DNA of 64,000 nucleotides from positions 62,001 to 126,000 of the forward strand of contig NZ_CP117030.1 of NCBI RefSeq assembly GCF_028551255.1. Direction: 5' to 3'. Under the pieces are notes generated by a model. It was given only the letters and a program-made list of their open reading frames with translations. It had not been told where the DNA came from and searched no databases. A program made the position numbers and the translations under genes. This DNA is from Vibrio tubiashii. GTDB taxonomy: Bacteria; Pseudomonadota; Gammaproteobacteria; Enterobacterales; Vibrionaceae. Of this stretch, positions 43,686 to 52,781 are shown one piece after another. Each line of letters begins with the position of its first letter. Position 1 is the first letter of the stretch.

Positions 43686-44003
43686 ATGGATAATTTGTTA
43701 GCGGGGTTACCTCAAGCGCTGAATGAAGAAGTGTTTGAAGACATTGTTTCCGGTCGGGATGTACGTATTGAACGAATCCTCTCTCATGGTCAAAGCTCAC
43801 CGGAGTCTGGTTGGTATGATCAAGATGAGAGCGAGTGGGTGATGGTTTTGTCTGGGTTTGGTGTAATTGAGTTTGAAGATGGCCGTATCGTTAAGCTTGA
43901 GCAGGGCGATCATGTCAATATCCCTGCACACTGCAAACATAAAGTGAAGCAGACCGCTCAAGACGAGATAACGGTCTGGCTAGCGGTTTTCTACAAAGGC
44001 TAA
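43686..44003 (+). CDS. Cupin domain protein
   Basis: This 106-residue small beta barrel has cupin motif 1 (SGWYDQDESEWVMVLSGFGVIEFEDG) and motif 2 (GDHVNIPAHCKHKV). The metal His/Glu set is partial: E in ESEW and His in AHCKH. The ATG at 43686 is preferred over an upstream in-frame start at 43638 that encodes a non-cupin leader. Its last four bases overlap the end of the convergent HD-domain gene. The family is of the 'cupin 2, barium-sensitive' kind; function unknown. Confidence 0.83.
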   Translation: MDNLLAGLPQALNEEVFEDIVSGRDVRIERILSHGQSSPESGWYDQDESEWVMVLSGFGVIEFEDGRIVKLEQGDHVNIPAHCKHKVKQTAQDEITVWLAVFYKG

Positions 44004-44632
44004 ATTTCACTCGCGAGTTGGGCTAAATACGCGCGCATGTACTGAGTTCTGATTCTTGCCTCGGTTTTAGCCGCGTCAGTGTTCATCATCTGCTCAAGTT
44101 TAAACAGCTTGTTGTAGAAGTGATCGACGGTGTAGTTTTTATCATCATACTCTCGATTCTCACAAAATGGATCGTCTGAACTGTATAAGCTTGCGCCAAA
44201 GTTAGTACTTACTTGTAGGCAGCGAGCAATCCCTATCGCTCCCAAGGCATCAAGGCGATCTGCATCTTGCACAATTTGCGCTTCGAGTGATTGCGGTGTG
44301 ATATTTGCGCTGTAACTGTGCGCGACAATCGCATGATGAATGGCATCTAAATATTGAGCTGGGTAGCGGATGGAAGTAAGGAATTCGATTGCTTTGTCGG
44401 CTGCGACCACAGAGCTTTTGCTGCGTTCAGGATGGTTTTTAGCGAAGGTGAAACAATCATGCAGATAAGCGGCGGGTAGCACCACCTCTAGCTTGGCGTT
44501 TTCTTGCGCACATAGGTTGCGTGCGGTTTTGACGACACGTTTAACGTGATTGATGTCGTGCGCGGGATCTTGAATCATCTCCTTTGCAATAAACTCAAAC
44601 ATGGCTTGAGTGTACTTTTCTACAGTTTCCAA
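44000..44632 (-). CDS. HD-domain phosphohydrolase
   Basis: This 210-residue HD-superfamily protein has the metal motif pieces DINHVKRVVKTA, LPAAYLHDCF (HD pair near residue 55), HHAIVAHSY and QDADRLDALGAIGIAR. It resembles YedJ-type nucleotide or phosphate-ester hydrolases of E. coli. The stop overlaps the convergent cupin gene by 4 bp. Confidence 0.87.
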   Translation of the reverse strand: METVEKYTQAMFEFIAKEMIQDPAHDINHVKRVVKTARNLCAQENAKLEVVLPAAYLHDCFTFAKNHPERSKSSVVAADKAIEFLTSIRYPAQYLDAIHHAIVAHSYSANITPQSLEAQIVQDADRLDALGAIGIARCLQVSTNFGASLYSSDDPFCENREYDDKNYTVDHFYNKLFKLEQMMNTDAAKTEARIRTQYMRAYLAQLASEI

Positions 44633-44779
44633 GCGAACTCCTATGATAATGGTTTGATTTCGAACAGACTAACATAGCGATGATCCGCTACTGTCATTTC
44701 AATGTTCGAGTTTCTTGACCCGTCTATTAGTGTCACCTTTAAGCTAGATTCTTCGCAGTTAATTTCGAGGCATTGAATC

Positions 44780-45739
44780 TTGCATACTCTCCATAAATTC
44801 AGTAGCTATACTCAGCCATTTACTCGCAGGCTAGACCAATTACCTCCCATGTGGAAAGGGATTGCTTTAGCGCTATGTTCAACAGCAATGTTTACTCTGG
44901 TCGGTGTTATTGTTCGAGTGCTAAGCGATACCATTGACGTGTTTCAAATACTGTTTTTCCGACAACTGGTGTTTATTGCCTTGTTGATGCCAGCTATGGT
45001 TCGTAGCCTAGACATTTTGCTTAGACCTAAACGAGTCAAGCTACACGCGTTACGTATTTTAGGTGCGTTTATTGCTCTTTACTTTGGTTTTGTCACGGTA
45101 AGTAATATTCCTTTAGCCGATGCTACGGCACTCGGCTTTACTCAAGTGCTGTTTGTAGCGTGTATCTCTAAGCTTTGCTTGTCAGAGCGCATCACGGCTA
45201 CGCGCCTATTCACCATCATTGTGGGATTTATCGGTGTGATGATGGTGGTTCAGCCACAGTTCCAACAAGCTTCACTGCAATATACCGGAGCAGGCTTACT
45301 GGCTGCAATGGGGGCTGCTGTGGCTGTTATCTGCGTGCGAAAAGTGGCACAAGAAGAGCCTAGAATTACGCTACTTGCTTATCAGGCGCTGTTTGTAGGA
45401 ATCATGGCTTTGTTACCAAGCCTAGCAGCTTGGCAGTGGCCGAGTTGGTCGGAGTTAGGACTACTACTATGTGTTGGCGTGCTTTCATCAGTGGCGCAGT
45501 GGATTGGTGTGACGGCTTATAAATATGGTGAAGCGAACGTTATTGCCAACGTCGAATATGGGAAGATTATTTACTCTGTTGCTCTTGGGTACGGGTTGTT
45601 TAGCGAAGTTCCCAATGAGCTTGCGATACTTGGCCTACTCGTGATTGTTGCTAGCGCCGCTTTGCCGATTGCGTATCACCACTTCAAATCCTTTATGGTT
45701 AACAAATTGAATGATGATAACAAATCATTATTTAAATAA
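44780..45739 (+). CDS. DMT superfamily (EamA) transporter
   Basis: This membrane protein of about 319 residues has two EamA repeats: first at residues about 25-155 (FTLVGVIVRVLSDTIDVFQILFFRQLVF, then NIPLADATALGFTQVLFVA), second about 165-300. The frame opens with TTG at 44780 behind a GAGG; ATG at 44849 (MWKGIALALCSTAMF) is the alternative and would lose only a soluble tail. It ends with a Lys/Asn-rich tail. Such proteins export amino acids or other metabolites; the substrate is unknown. Confidence 0.85.
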   Translation: MHTLHKFSSYTQPFTRRLDQLPPMWKGIALALCSTAMFTLVGVIVRVLSDTIDVFQILFFRQLVFIALLMPAMVRSLDILLRPKRVKLHALRILGAFIALYFGFVTVSNIPLADATALGFTQVLFVACISKLCLSERITATRLFTIIVGFIGVMMVVQPQFQQASLQYTGAGLLAAMGAAVAVICVRKVAQEEPRITLLAYQALFVGIMALLPSLAAWQWPSWSELGLLLCVGVLSSVAQWIGVTAYKYGEANVIANVEYGKIIYSVALGYGLFSEVPNELAILGLLVIVASAALPIAYHHFKSFMVNKLNDDNKSLFK

Positions 45740-45867
45740 TAAAAAACGATAATTTCCTGTCCTTTAAACTTGGTCGTATTCTTGGTGCAAAGTTTATGAC
45801 ACGAACCACCGACACAATAGCCCGCGAGTGACTCTAGGCTGTTGTCGCTATCGACAAGGGGGAAATG

Positions 45868-46248
45868 ATGAAATTTCTGCACACCATGATCCGCGTGACT
45901 GATTTAGAAAAATCGCTCGAGTTCTACACTAAGGTGCTAGGTATGCGCGTTCTGGATCGCACTGAAAATACCCAGTACCGCTACACGCTCGTGTTTGTCG
46001 GTTATGAACAGGGCGGCACAACGATTGAGCTGACTCATAACTGGGATACAGGCCAGTACGAAATGGGCAATGCATTTGGTCACTTAGCACTAGGCGTTGA
46101 AGACATTTACGCCGCTTGTGATCAAATTAAAGCCTTAGGTGGCAATGTGACTCGTGAGCCTGGTCCAGTAAAAGGCGGCTCAACACATATCGCCTTCATC
46201 ACCGATCCTGATGGTTACCAAATTGAACTGATTCAAGTCAGCAAGTAA
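45868..46248 (+). CDS. gloA: Glyoxalase I (lactoylglutathione lyase)
   Basis: This 126-residue VOC dimer subunit carries the Ni/Zn ligands of GloA: His5 (FLHTMIRV), Glu in TTIELTHNWD, His in AFGHLALGV and Glu in YQIELIQ. It isomerises the hemithioacetal of methylglyoxal and glutathione to S-lactoylglutathione. ATG at 45868 is better spaced from the GGGGG site than the ATG one codon earlier. It precedes nemA, the same functional pairing (electrophile detoxification) as E. coli nemRA-gloA. Confidence 0.94.
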   Translation: MKFLHTMIRVTDLEKSLEFYTKVLGMRVLDRTENTQYRYTLVFVGYEQGGTTIELTHNWDTGQYEMGNAFGHLALGVEDIYAACDQIKALGGNVTREPGPVKGGSTHIAFITDPDGYQIELIQVSK

Positions 46249-46262
46249 TGGGGCATAGACTA

Positions 46263-47363
46263 ATGAAAGACGCACTATTTCAACCTATTCAATTAGGCAA
46301 ACTTGAACTTAAAAATCGCATTGTGATGCCGCCGATGACTCGCTCACGTGCTAGTCAGCCGGGTAATGTGGCAAACGATATGATGGCGACGTACTACGCT
46401 CAACGTGCTGGTGCGGGCTTAATTGTGGCAGAAGGCACTCAAATTTCTGAGATGGGTCAGGGTTACGCTTGGACACCGGGTATTTACTCAGCAGAGCAGA
46501 TTGCGGGCTGGAAGAAAGTCACCGATGCCGTTCATGCAAAAGGCGGTGCGATCTTTGCTCAGTTGTGGCATGTAGGACGGGTTACTCATCCAGATAATAT
46601 TGGTGGAAAACAGCCAATCTCGTCGTCTGCCTTAAAAGCTGAGAATGTAAAAGTCTTCATCGATAATGGCACAGATGAGCCGGGGTTTGTCGATGTTGTA
46701 GAACCACGCGCGATGACCAAAGAAGATATTCAAAAAGTGATTGAAGAGTATCGCTGGGCTGCGCTAAATGCGATTGAAGCTGGCTTTGATGGTATTGAAC
46801 TTCATGCGGCGAATGGCTACTTGATCAACCAGTTCATCGATTCTGAGGCGAATAACCGCACAGACGAGTACGGTGGCTCAATTGAAAACCGTCTGCGTTT
46901 CTTAGGCGAAGTGGTCGAAGCGATGACAGATGCAATTGGCGCGGATCGCGTTGGTGTACGTTTAGCTCCGTTCACATCACTAAATGGCACAGTAGATAAA
47001 ACTCCAGTAGAAACTTACACGGCGGCAGCGGCTCTACTTAACAAGCTCAATGTTGTTTACATGCACATTGCTGAAGTGGACTGGGATGACGCTCCAGATA
47101 CCCCCGCTGAATTTAAAACCGCAGTGCGCGAGGCTTATCAAGGAACGATCATCTACGCAGGTCGTTACAACACTGAAAAAGCGGCGCAAGCGCTGAATGA
47201 TGGTTTAGCCGATATGGTGGGTTTTGGTCGCCCATTTATCGCAAACCCTGATCTTCCGGCTCGCATCGCGAACGACTACCCACTAGCTGAGCACGACCCT
47301 GCAACGCTATTTGGTGGCGCAGAAAAAGGCTTGCTTGATTACCCTGAGTATCAAGCTAGCTAA
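46263..47363 (+). CDS. nemA: Old Yellow Enzyme family NemA (N-ethylmaleimide reductase)
   Basis: This 366-residue FMN-binding TIM barrel has LKNRIVMPPMTRSRA, the H-x-x-N active site in ELHAANGYLINQF, FAQLWHVGRV and GFGRPFIANPDLPARI, all conserved in NemA/OYE. It reduces activated alkenes, quinones and nitro compounds with NAD(P)H. The start at 46263 has GGGG nine bases upstream; the ORF also contains ATG 46248 overlapping the gloA stop. It forms an operon with gloA (14-bp gap), ending in a strong terminator. Confidence 0.93.
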   Translation: MKDALFQPIQLGKLELKNRIVMPPMTRSRASQPGNVANDMMATYYAQRAGAGLIVAEGTQISEMGQGYAWTPGIYSAEQIAGWKKVTDAVHAKGGAIFAQLWHVGRVTHPDNIGGKQPISSSALKAENVKVFIDNGTDEPGFVDVVEPRAMTKEDIQKVIEEYRWAALNAIEAGFDGIELHAANGYLINQFIDSEANNRTDEYGGSIENRLRFLGEVVEAMTDAIGADRVGVRLAPFTSLNGTVDKTPVETYTAAAALLNKLNVVYMHIAEVDWDDAPDTPAEFKTAVREAYQGTIIYAGRYNTEKAAQALNDGLADMVGFGRPFIANPDLPARIANDYPLAEHDPATLFGGAEKGLLDYPEYQAS

Positions 47364-47386
47364 TTGAAGCGAGTCAAACTAAGACA

Positions 47387-47420
47387 AAGCACCTCACAAC
47401 CCCCAGTGAGGTGCTTTTTT
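47387..47420 (+). terminator. Terminator of the gloA-nemA operon
   Basis: AAGCACCTCAC and GTGAGGTGCTT form an 11-bp perfect stem followed by Ts. Confidence 0.93.
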
Positions 47421-47549
47421 GTTATTAGCCTCGTGCTCAAGACTGTAACTAGAATCAGAGTAATCTTGGTTGGCCTCTTTAGCTCAACAAGGCTTTACTC
47501 TATAATTGCCGCGCTTTTATCTGGGTTAGCCCATCATTGTGGAAAAATT

Positions 47550-48284
47550 ATGATTTCAAAAAACCAACTTAAACTACTTCGAGCTCTTGGCCAAAAGAAG
47601 CAGCGTAAAGCGCATGGTCTGTTTTTGGTGCAAGGAGAGAAGAACGTACTTGAGTTGGCGAATAGCGCGCTAACGGTAAAGCAGGTGTTCGCTACACCTG
47701 AGTTTCTTGCTGATTATCACGCTGAGCTAAGTGGATTCGATTGCATCGAAGCATCACTTGATGAACTGACGAAAGCGAGCACTTTAGTCAGTAACAATGC
47801 GGCGATTGCCGTGGTCGAAATCCCAAGTGTAGATACACCAAAAGCGCAAGGCTTGATGATTGCGCTCGATGGCGTGTCTGATCCAGGTAACCTAGGGACT
47901 ATCATTCGTGTTGCCGACTGGTACGGTATTAAACACATAGTCGCAAGTGCAGATTGTGCTGACCCTTACAACCCAAAAACCATCAGTGCCACAATGGGCA
48001 GTTTTGGTCGTGTGACGGTTAGCCAGCTTGACCTGCCAAGTTACCTAGAGCAATCAAACTTACCTGTCTATGGTGCTTTCCTCGAAGGTGAAAGCGTGCA
48101 CAAAACCGAGTTTGCTGCCGAAGGCATTTTACTGATGGGCAGCGAATCTCACGGCATTCGCGAGCAAGCTGCTAAGTTTGTTACCGACAAGATTACCATT
48201 CCTGCTTTTGGTGGTGCGGAGTCACTCAATGTTGCGATGGCAACAGGCATCATCTTAGATAACTTGCGTCGCCAGCACGGCTAA
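47550..48284 (+). CDS. TrmH/SpoU family RNA 2'-O-methyltransferase
   Basis: This 244-residue SPOUT enzyme has an N-terminal substrate-binding domain (MISKNQLKLLRALGQKKQRK...FLVQGEKNVLEL) and the knotted catalytic domain with motif 1 LDGVSDPGNLGTIIRVADW, motif 2 LLMGSESHGI and motif 3 IPAFGGAESLNVAMATGI. It methylates ribose 2'-OH in tRNA or rRNA using SAM; the target cannot be fixed from sequence. The ATG at 47550 is chosen because the upstream in-frame extension crosses the preceding terminator. Confidence 0.9.
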   Translation: MISKNQLKLLRALGQKKQRKAHGLFLVQGEKNVLELANSALTVKQVFATPEFLADYHAELSGFDCIEASLDELTKASTLVSNNAAIAVVEIPSVDTPKAQGLMIALDGVSDPGNLGTIIRVADWYGIKHIVASADCADPYNPKTISATMGSFGRVTVSQLDLPSYLEQSNLPVYGAFLEGESVHKTEFAAEGILLMGSESHGIREQAAKFVTDKITIPAFGGAESLNVAMATGIILDNLRRQHG

Positions 48285-48311
48285 GCGCAGGATTGCTTCA
48301 CTTTGCCAGAA

Positions 48312-48353
48312 AACTAAAGTTGCCCGCTTATTCAAAGTGAGTCAACTTTAGTT
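48312..48353. repeat. 11-bp inverted repeat at the end of the trmH-like gene
   Basis: AACTAAAGTTG (48312-48322) and CAACTTTAGTT (48343-48353) are exact inverted copies around 20 bp. They lie between convergent genes, so this is probably a transcription-end or mRNA-stabilising structure without a T tract. Confidence 0.6.
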
Positions 48354-48391
48354 CTCCAGTTCTCCAGTTCTCCAGTTCTCCAGTTCTCCAG
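48352..48391. repeat. Tandem repeat, five copies of TTCTCCAG
   Basis: Five uninterrupted exact 8-bp units fill the spacer between the trmH-like gene and the convergent serine hydrolase gene. The unit is not a multiple of three and lies outside coding sequence, so copy-number change would be silent for proteins. Confidence 0.95.
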
Positions 48392-48397
48392 AGCAAC

Positions 48398-49675
48398 TTA
48401 CTTAACTAGCGCTTCAACAATCGCAGGAACAAATTGGTGGAACTGCATTACAGCGAAGCGTGGCGTTTCTGCCATTGGGTAAGCGCCGTTAAGTGCGATT
48501 ACCGAGTTTGCTTCTTTGTTCATTACACACATTTGGCCGTTAACACCCACCATTGCTAGGTATCGTTTGCCACCAATTTCTAGCATTCGGAATTGGTCTT
48601 TGTAGTAGCCGTCAGCTAGGGCTGACTCTTTGCCTTTTATCCAAGCGCTGCGTACCGCGTCGTTACCTTCCCATAGGTCTTTAACGAATTTCGCTGGTAG
48701 TACTTGCTCGCCTTTTTCGTTCTTGCCTTCGTTAAGGAACAGCAGACCAACACGTGCAAGGTCTTTGGTAGGCATGTTCATACCAGTAGAGCCCATGCCT
48801 AGACCGTGCTTATCAGACATGAAGTAAGCATCAGCGGCTACGCCTACTTTTTGCAGTAAATCTTGCTCTAGGATGTTTGCAAAAGGCTTACCTGTTGCTC
48901 GGTCAACAATAAGACCTAGTAGTTCACTGTTTACGTCTTGGTAGTCGTACTTTTCACCCATTGCGTAATCTTGGCGCTCAGTGATTAGTGGGAAGAAGTC
49001 CATCGTACCGCCTGGGTATTTGGCAGACATCTCTTGACCATAGTAGCCTTGCGCTTCAGATAGGCGAGTATCCCAGTACTTCTCAACTGTACCTGCTGCT
49101 AGCACTACTGCAGTGCGCATGTCAGAAACTTCTTGAACCGTTGCCGTTTCAAATGCCGTGCCTTTTAGCTCTGGTACGTATTTGATGGCTTTATCTTCCC
49201 AGTTAAGCTTGCCTTGACCTACCGCTATGGCTGCTGCCATCGCAGTAAAAGACTTGGATACTGACATATCAAGGTGTGGAGAGAACTCGTTTAGACCGTT
49301 GCTGTAGTGCTCGTGAACGATCTTGCCATCTTGCAGGATCATCGCGTTGTGGTTCTGGAAACGGTTCATAAGAAAGTGAGTTGCTGAGATCGGACCGTCG
49401 TAGTCTTGGATCATCACTTTATCTAGATCGAGTTGCTTATCGCTCTTTTTAAGGTCAAGTACGTAGTCGCCTTTGTGTAGCGTGTAGCTATGAGAAAACT
49501 TGTAAACGTGAGGCATCGACGCTGAAACGTACTCTGGATCATCCCAGTTTTGACCAGTCATACCGATAGACTCTGCTGCTGCAATGTAATCTTGGTCTGG
49601 TTGGTTAAATGTTACTGCTTGCACGCTGAATGCTGCAGTAAGCGCAATGGCTGTAGCTAGGAATGTTTTTTTCAT
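48398..49675 (-). CDS. Secreted serine hydrolase of the beta-lactamase (class C) family
   Basis: This 425-residue protein has a signal peptide (MKKTFLATAIALTAAFSVQA). It has the class C triad: SVSK (S-x-x-K) in DMSVSKSFTAMAAA, YQDVNSELL (Y-x-N) near the middle, and a C-terminal strand with HxG-like spacing. Relatives include 6-aminohexanoate-dimer hydrolase and esterase EstB. A true beta-lactamase is unlikely given the YQDVN context. The gene is divergent from a LysR regulator. Confidence 0.87.
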   Translation of the reverse strand: MKKTFLATAIALTAAFSVQAVTFNQPDQDYIAAAESIGMTGQNWDDPEYVSASMPHVYKFSHSYTLHKGDYVLDLKKSDKQLDLDKVMIQDYDGPISATHFLMNRFQNHNAMILQDGKIVHEHYSNGLNEFSPHLDMSVSKSFTAMAAAIAVGQGKLNWEDKAIKYVPELKGTAFETATVQEVSDMRTAVVLAAGTVEKYWDTRLSEAQGYYGQEMSAKYPGGTMDFFPLITERQDYAMGEKYDYQDVNSELLGLIVDRATGKPFANILEQDLLQKVGVAADAYFMSDKHGLGMGSTGMNMPTKDLARVGLLFLNEGKNEKGEQVLPAKFVKDLWEGNDAVRSAWIKGKESALADGYYKDQFRMLEIGGKRYLAMVGVNGQMCVMNKEANSVIALNGAYPMAETPRFAVMQFHQFVPAIVEALVK

Positions 49676-49886
49676 AGTATTATCTCGACGGAATATTTAT
49701 CTAGTTAGGGTACGTAATTTCACCAAATAGCCTTTTAATTACAGTTGATTAACGTCCAATTTGGGCGGTTGCTTAATTGAGTTTGGTGATTAAGGTATGC
49801 AGCAATATTAAGCTATACGCCAGTAGTGACAAACTTCGCTATCGTGCGTAATATGCACGATAAGTGTTGAGGCAAGGAGTGAACTG

Positions 49887-50789
49887 ATGCTCGATATTCT
49901 AGATAGTTTAGATATAGGGAAGTTAAAAGCTTTCATATTCACCTATGAGCTTGGGAGCTTTTCGCTTGTGGCGCAAAAGTATGGTAAGCACTCCTCAACC
50001 TATAGCCGCAGAGTCAGTAACCTAGAGATAGATTTAGGCGTCGATCTGTTTGAGCGCAATGGTGTTCACCTTGTTGCTACTGAGCATGCGAAAGTTTTGT
50101 ATCATCCAGCCAAATCTCTATTGGCCGAAGCCGAGCACTTTGCACAGCGTGTCGAGTTGTGTTTAACCAATGATGAAACTCACCTAACTGTCGCGATTGA
50201 CTCTGCTTTGCGCTGTTTTTCTCCTAGCAAGGCAATCAGCCAAGCTCTCAGAGAGTTTCCCGCCACCGAAATTGATATTCTCGGTGGTAACTCGGCGCAA
50301 GTGATGGAGTATATGGCCGAGCAAGAAGCAGATGTTGGTTTGGTGCTCAGTAATTTTCAAGTACCAAGCAGCACCATGAACATTAAAGTATTTGAGTTTG
50401 AAATTGTTCGTGTCATGTCACCAAGTTACGCTGAGCGCACTAACGTTAAACTTGCCGAGGAGTTGGAGCCTGCTTTTATACGCGGTTTAACTCAGATCGT
50501 ATTATCTCCACTCAATCGGTTGGGCGTCAGTACTCAGAACTACAGTAGTCATCTAGTCAATGTCGATAACTTTGAAATGGCGAAATCCCTAGCAGTGGAT
50601 GGTGTAGGTTGGGCTAGTTTACCAAGAGCAGAGTGCGAGCGAGAACTGCAAACAGGAGAGTTGGTCGCGTTTCGTGGTGTCCATGAATCGGATCTAAAGT
50701 GGTCAGTCGATGTACTGTGGCCAATGGACAAAGCTCAGGGAGCAGTCGCAAAGCGCTTGGTTGATTTGATAGCAACGAATGCGAACTGA
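49887..50789 (+). CDS. LysR family regulator, divergent from the serine hydrolase
   Basis: This 300-residue LTTR has an N-terminal HTH (residues about 12-70: AFIFTYELGSFSLVAQKYGK...RRVSNLEIDLGVDLFER) and a C-terminal effector domain. The 211-bp divergent gap suggests it controls the hydrolase. No clear operator was read. Confidence 0.88.
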   Translation: MLDILDSLDIGKLKAFIFTYELGSFSLVAQKYGKHSSTYSRRVSNLEIDLGVDLFERNGVHLVATEHAKVLYHPAKSLLAEAEHFAQRVELCLTNDETHLTVAIDSALRCFSPSKAISQALREFPATEIDILGGNSAQVMEYMAEQEADVGLVLSNFQVPSSTMNIKVFEFEIVRVMSPSYAERTNVKLAEELEPAFIRGLTQIVLSPLNRLGVSTQNYSSHLVNVDNFEMAKSLAVDGVGWASLPRAECERELQTGELVAFRGVHESDLKWSVDVLWPMDKAQGAVAKRLVDLIATNAN

Positions 50790-50930
50790 TTTGAACCGCT
50801 AGACTGACGTAGGAAGGAGTAGGGAATCTCACTAAGCGCCCGTACACCAAACTAGACGCCATACTTTCTCTTCAGCTAGAATCCCAATCGCGGCTGCACA
50901 TGAATTTCAGTCAACTTAAGAGACAAAACG

Positions 50931-51362
50931 ATGATTGTAGAAAATGTGCTTCCTGAGTATTACGCAGAAATGCTTGATGTTTGGGAAAACTCAGTCCGAG
51001 CAACTCATGATTTCATAACAGAAGACGATATTGAGTTTTTTAAACCCATTATCATTGAACAGGCTTTTCCTGCTGTCACGTTAAGATGTGTAAAAAAAGA
51101 AAATGGTTCAATTCTCGGGTTTGTGGGGACTCACGAATCAAAGATTGAAATGCTGTTCATCTTAAACGAGGCAAGAGGGCAAGGCATTGGCGCTGTGCTA
51201 TTGCAATATGCAATAGAGCAGTTAGGCGCGACGAAAGTCGATGTAAACGAACAGAACCCGCAAGCGGTAGGATTTTACGAGCACATGGGTTTTAAGGTCG
51301 TTTCACGCTCGCCTGTTGATGATATGGGAAAACCTTTTCCAATTTTGCACATGACACTCTAA
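50931..51362 (+). CDS. GNAT family N-acetyltransferase
   Basis: This 143-residue protein has the acetyl-CoA motif EARGQGIGAVLLQYAIEQL and the C-terminal AVGFYEHMGFKVVSRSP. It starts MIVENVLPEYYAEMLDVWENS, as in the YjaB-like GNATs. It is monocistronic, with an inverted repeat after the stop. Confidence 0.87.
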   Translation: MIVENVLPEYYAEMLDVWENSVRATHDFITEDDIEFFKPIIIEQAFPAVTLRCVKKENGSILGFVGTHESKIEMLFILNEARGQGIGAVLLQYAIEQLGATKVDVNEQNPQAVGFYEHMGFKVVSRSPVDDMGKPFPILHMTL

Positions 51363-51411
51363 AGCTCGGTTTGTCGTAACTCAGCTTATTAATAAGCAAC
51401 GCTTGTTAGAA

Positions 51412-51444
51412 GAAACGCCCAAAGCCAATAACTTTGGGCGTTTC
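51412..51444 (+). terminator. Hairpin after the GNAT gene
   Basis: GAAACGCCCAAAG and CTTTGGGCGTTTC form a perfect 13-bp stem with a 7-nt loop. No long T tract follows, but the stem is strong. Confidence 0.7.
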
Positions 51445-51586
51445 CGTATGTGATAGAAAGAAGTCTCTGTCAGTTTTTAACTCAAGGTTTGAGTCAATTG
51501 AATTGGTTGAGCTAACTTACTTGTGCCCCATTATGAGCTAACAAGCAATAAATCAGTGATGAAACGGATCATGTGTTCGGATTTAC

Positions 51587-52504
51587 TTAGTGACGAATAT
51601 TATCAGCTCGATATTCAGAAGGAGTCATCCCTACCTTGTTTTTGAATAGTCTTGAGAAATATTGTGGATATTCAAATCCTAGACTATAGGCGATAGTTGC
51701 TACGGAGTCTTTACTCGAAAGTAAGCGATCTTTGGATTTTTCAATAAGTGCATAGTGAATCCAATCTTTCGTCGTTTTACCCGTTTCAGCTTTCAGAGCG
51801 TCACTCAGGTATCGACCGGTCATTTTCATGCCTTTAGCTAATTCTTCTACTTCTGGGATTGAGGCAGACTCTTGAATCACTGCTTCTAATCGAGTGTCCA
51901 AAAGAGTAGAAAATTGGTCATACACCGAAGTGTCTGCCTCTTTACGCATTAGAAATTGGCGATGATAGTAGCGATTGGCATACATCAATAAGGTACTGAC
52001 TTGTGACAAAATTAGATCTTTACTGAAGGCATCTAGATTGTTGTTACTTTCAGCCTCAAGCGCATCAAATATCATCGCCATGTGTTGCTCTTCTTTCGGT
52101 GAAAGGTGTAGCGCTTCGTTCACCGAGTAATTGAAGAACTGATATTGCTTTAACTCTTCTTGTAGCTTGTGCCCACGGATGTAATCAGGATGAAAGCAGA
52201 TGGTGCGAGCGACAGAGTCGATCTGAATGCCACTGGCTGTTATCTCTTGGTTGGGTGCAAGGAAAAGCATGGTGCCATTTGAACAATCATATTTTGTGCG
52301 CCCATACATGAGTTCACCAGAAACAATGTGCTTGAGCGATATCGAGTAGAAACTGGTGGAGAGCGAAATCTCTCCTGCACAGTTAAGTTGGTTGTCATCA
52401 CTGTTTGAGCTCATTTTTATCACGTCAATGAGAGGATGCTCTGGCGGACGAAGACCTAGGGCTGCATTGTGCTGTGCAATCGTTTGAAAGTGGAATATTT
52501 TCAT
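51587..52504 (-). CDS. AraC family transcriptional regulator
   Basis: This 305-residue protein has an N-terminal AraC-type sensor half (residues 1-185, including an EISLSTSFYSISLKHIVSG beta region) and two C-terminal HTH motifs: ELAKGMKMTGRYLSDALKAETG and VATIAYSLGFEYPQYFSRLFKNKVGMTPSEYR. It diverges from a lipoprotein hydrolase gene. The repeated 32-bp element at 52670 and 53993 is its most likely binding site. Confidence 0.9.
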   Translation of the reverse strand: MKIFHFQTIAQHNAALGLRPPEHPLIDVIKMSSNSDDNQLNCAGEISLSTSFYSISLKHIVSGELMYGRTKYDCSNGTMLFLAPNQEITASGIQIDSVARTICFHPDYIRGHKLQEELKQYQFFNYSVNEALHLSPKEEQHMAMIFDALEAESNNNLDAFSKDLILSQVSTLLMYANRYYHRQFLMRKEADTSVYDQFSTLLDTRLEAVIQESASIPEVEELAKGMKMTGRYLSDALKAETGKTTKDWIHYALIEKSKDRLLSSKDSVATIAYSLGFEYPQYFSRLFKNKVGMTPSEYRADNIRH

Positions 52505-52669
52505 AGTTGAACCTCATGGTGTAACGCAGACTTAGCATCAGTCAAAAACAATAACCCACGCCCATGCGGATTAGTGCGAAAGCTACTATGCGGTAATCTA
52601 GGCAGAAACACAGTATATAAAACACCGTAATGTGTATACAAAACAACGAAACGGCTCATTTCGGGAATT

Positions 52670-52701
52670 TGTATACAACTCTCGTGGTTTTGTGCACTGC
52701 T
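52670..52701 (+). promoter_or_regulatory. Putative AraC-protein box, copy 1
   Basis: This 32-bp element starts TGTATACAACTCT and ends GTTTTGTGCACTGCT. A second copy with 29 of 32 identical bases precedes the DUF2255 gene at 53993-54024. It lies 81 bp before the lipoprotein hydrolase start. An extra TGTATACAA half lies further upstream at 52633. Confidence 0.7.
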
Positions 52702-52781
52702 TAAATTATAGCCACCACTTATGATGAACTCCGAATCGAAAGAGCAATTGCGCTCCGAGAAAAAAAAGGTTTTCTAAAAGT

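Noticed and set aside
47364..47549. N-terminal extension of the TrmH-family gene
   Set aside because: The extension crosses the gloA-nemA terminator and lacks the family pattern; the ATG at 47550 starts the conserved domain.
48352..48391. Tandem TTCTCCAG copies as a CRISPR array
   Set aside because: Repeat unit is 8 bp with no spacers and no cas genes nearby.
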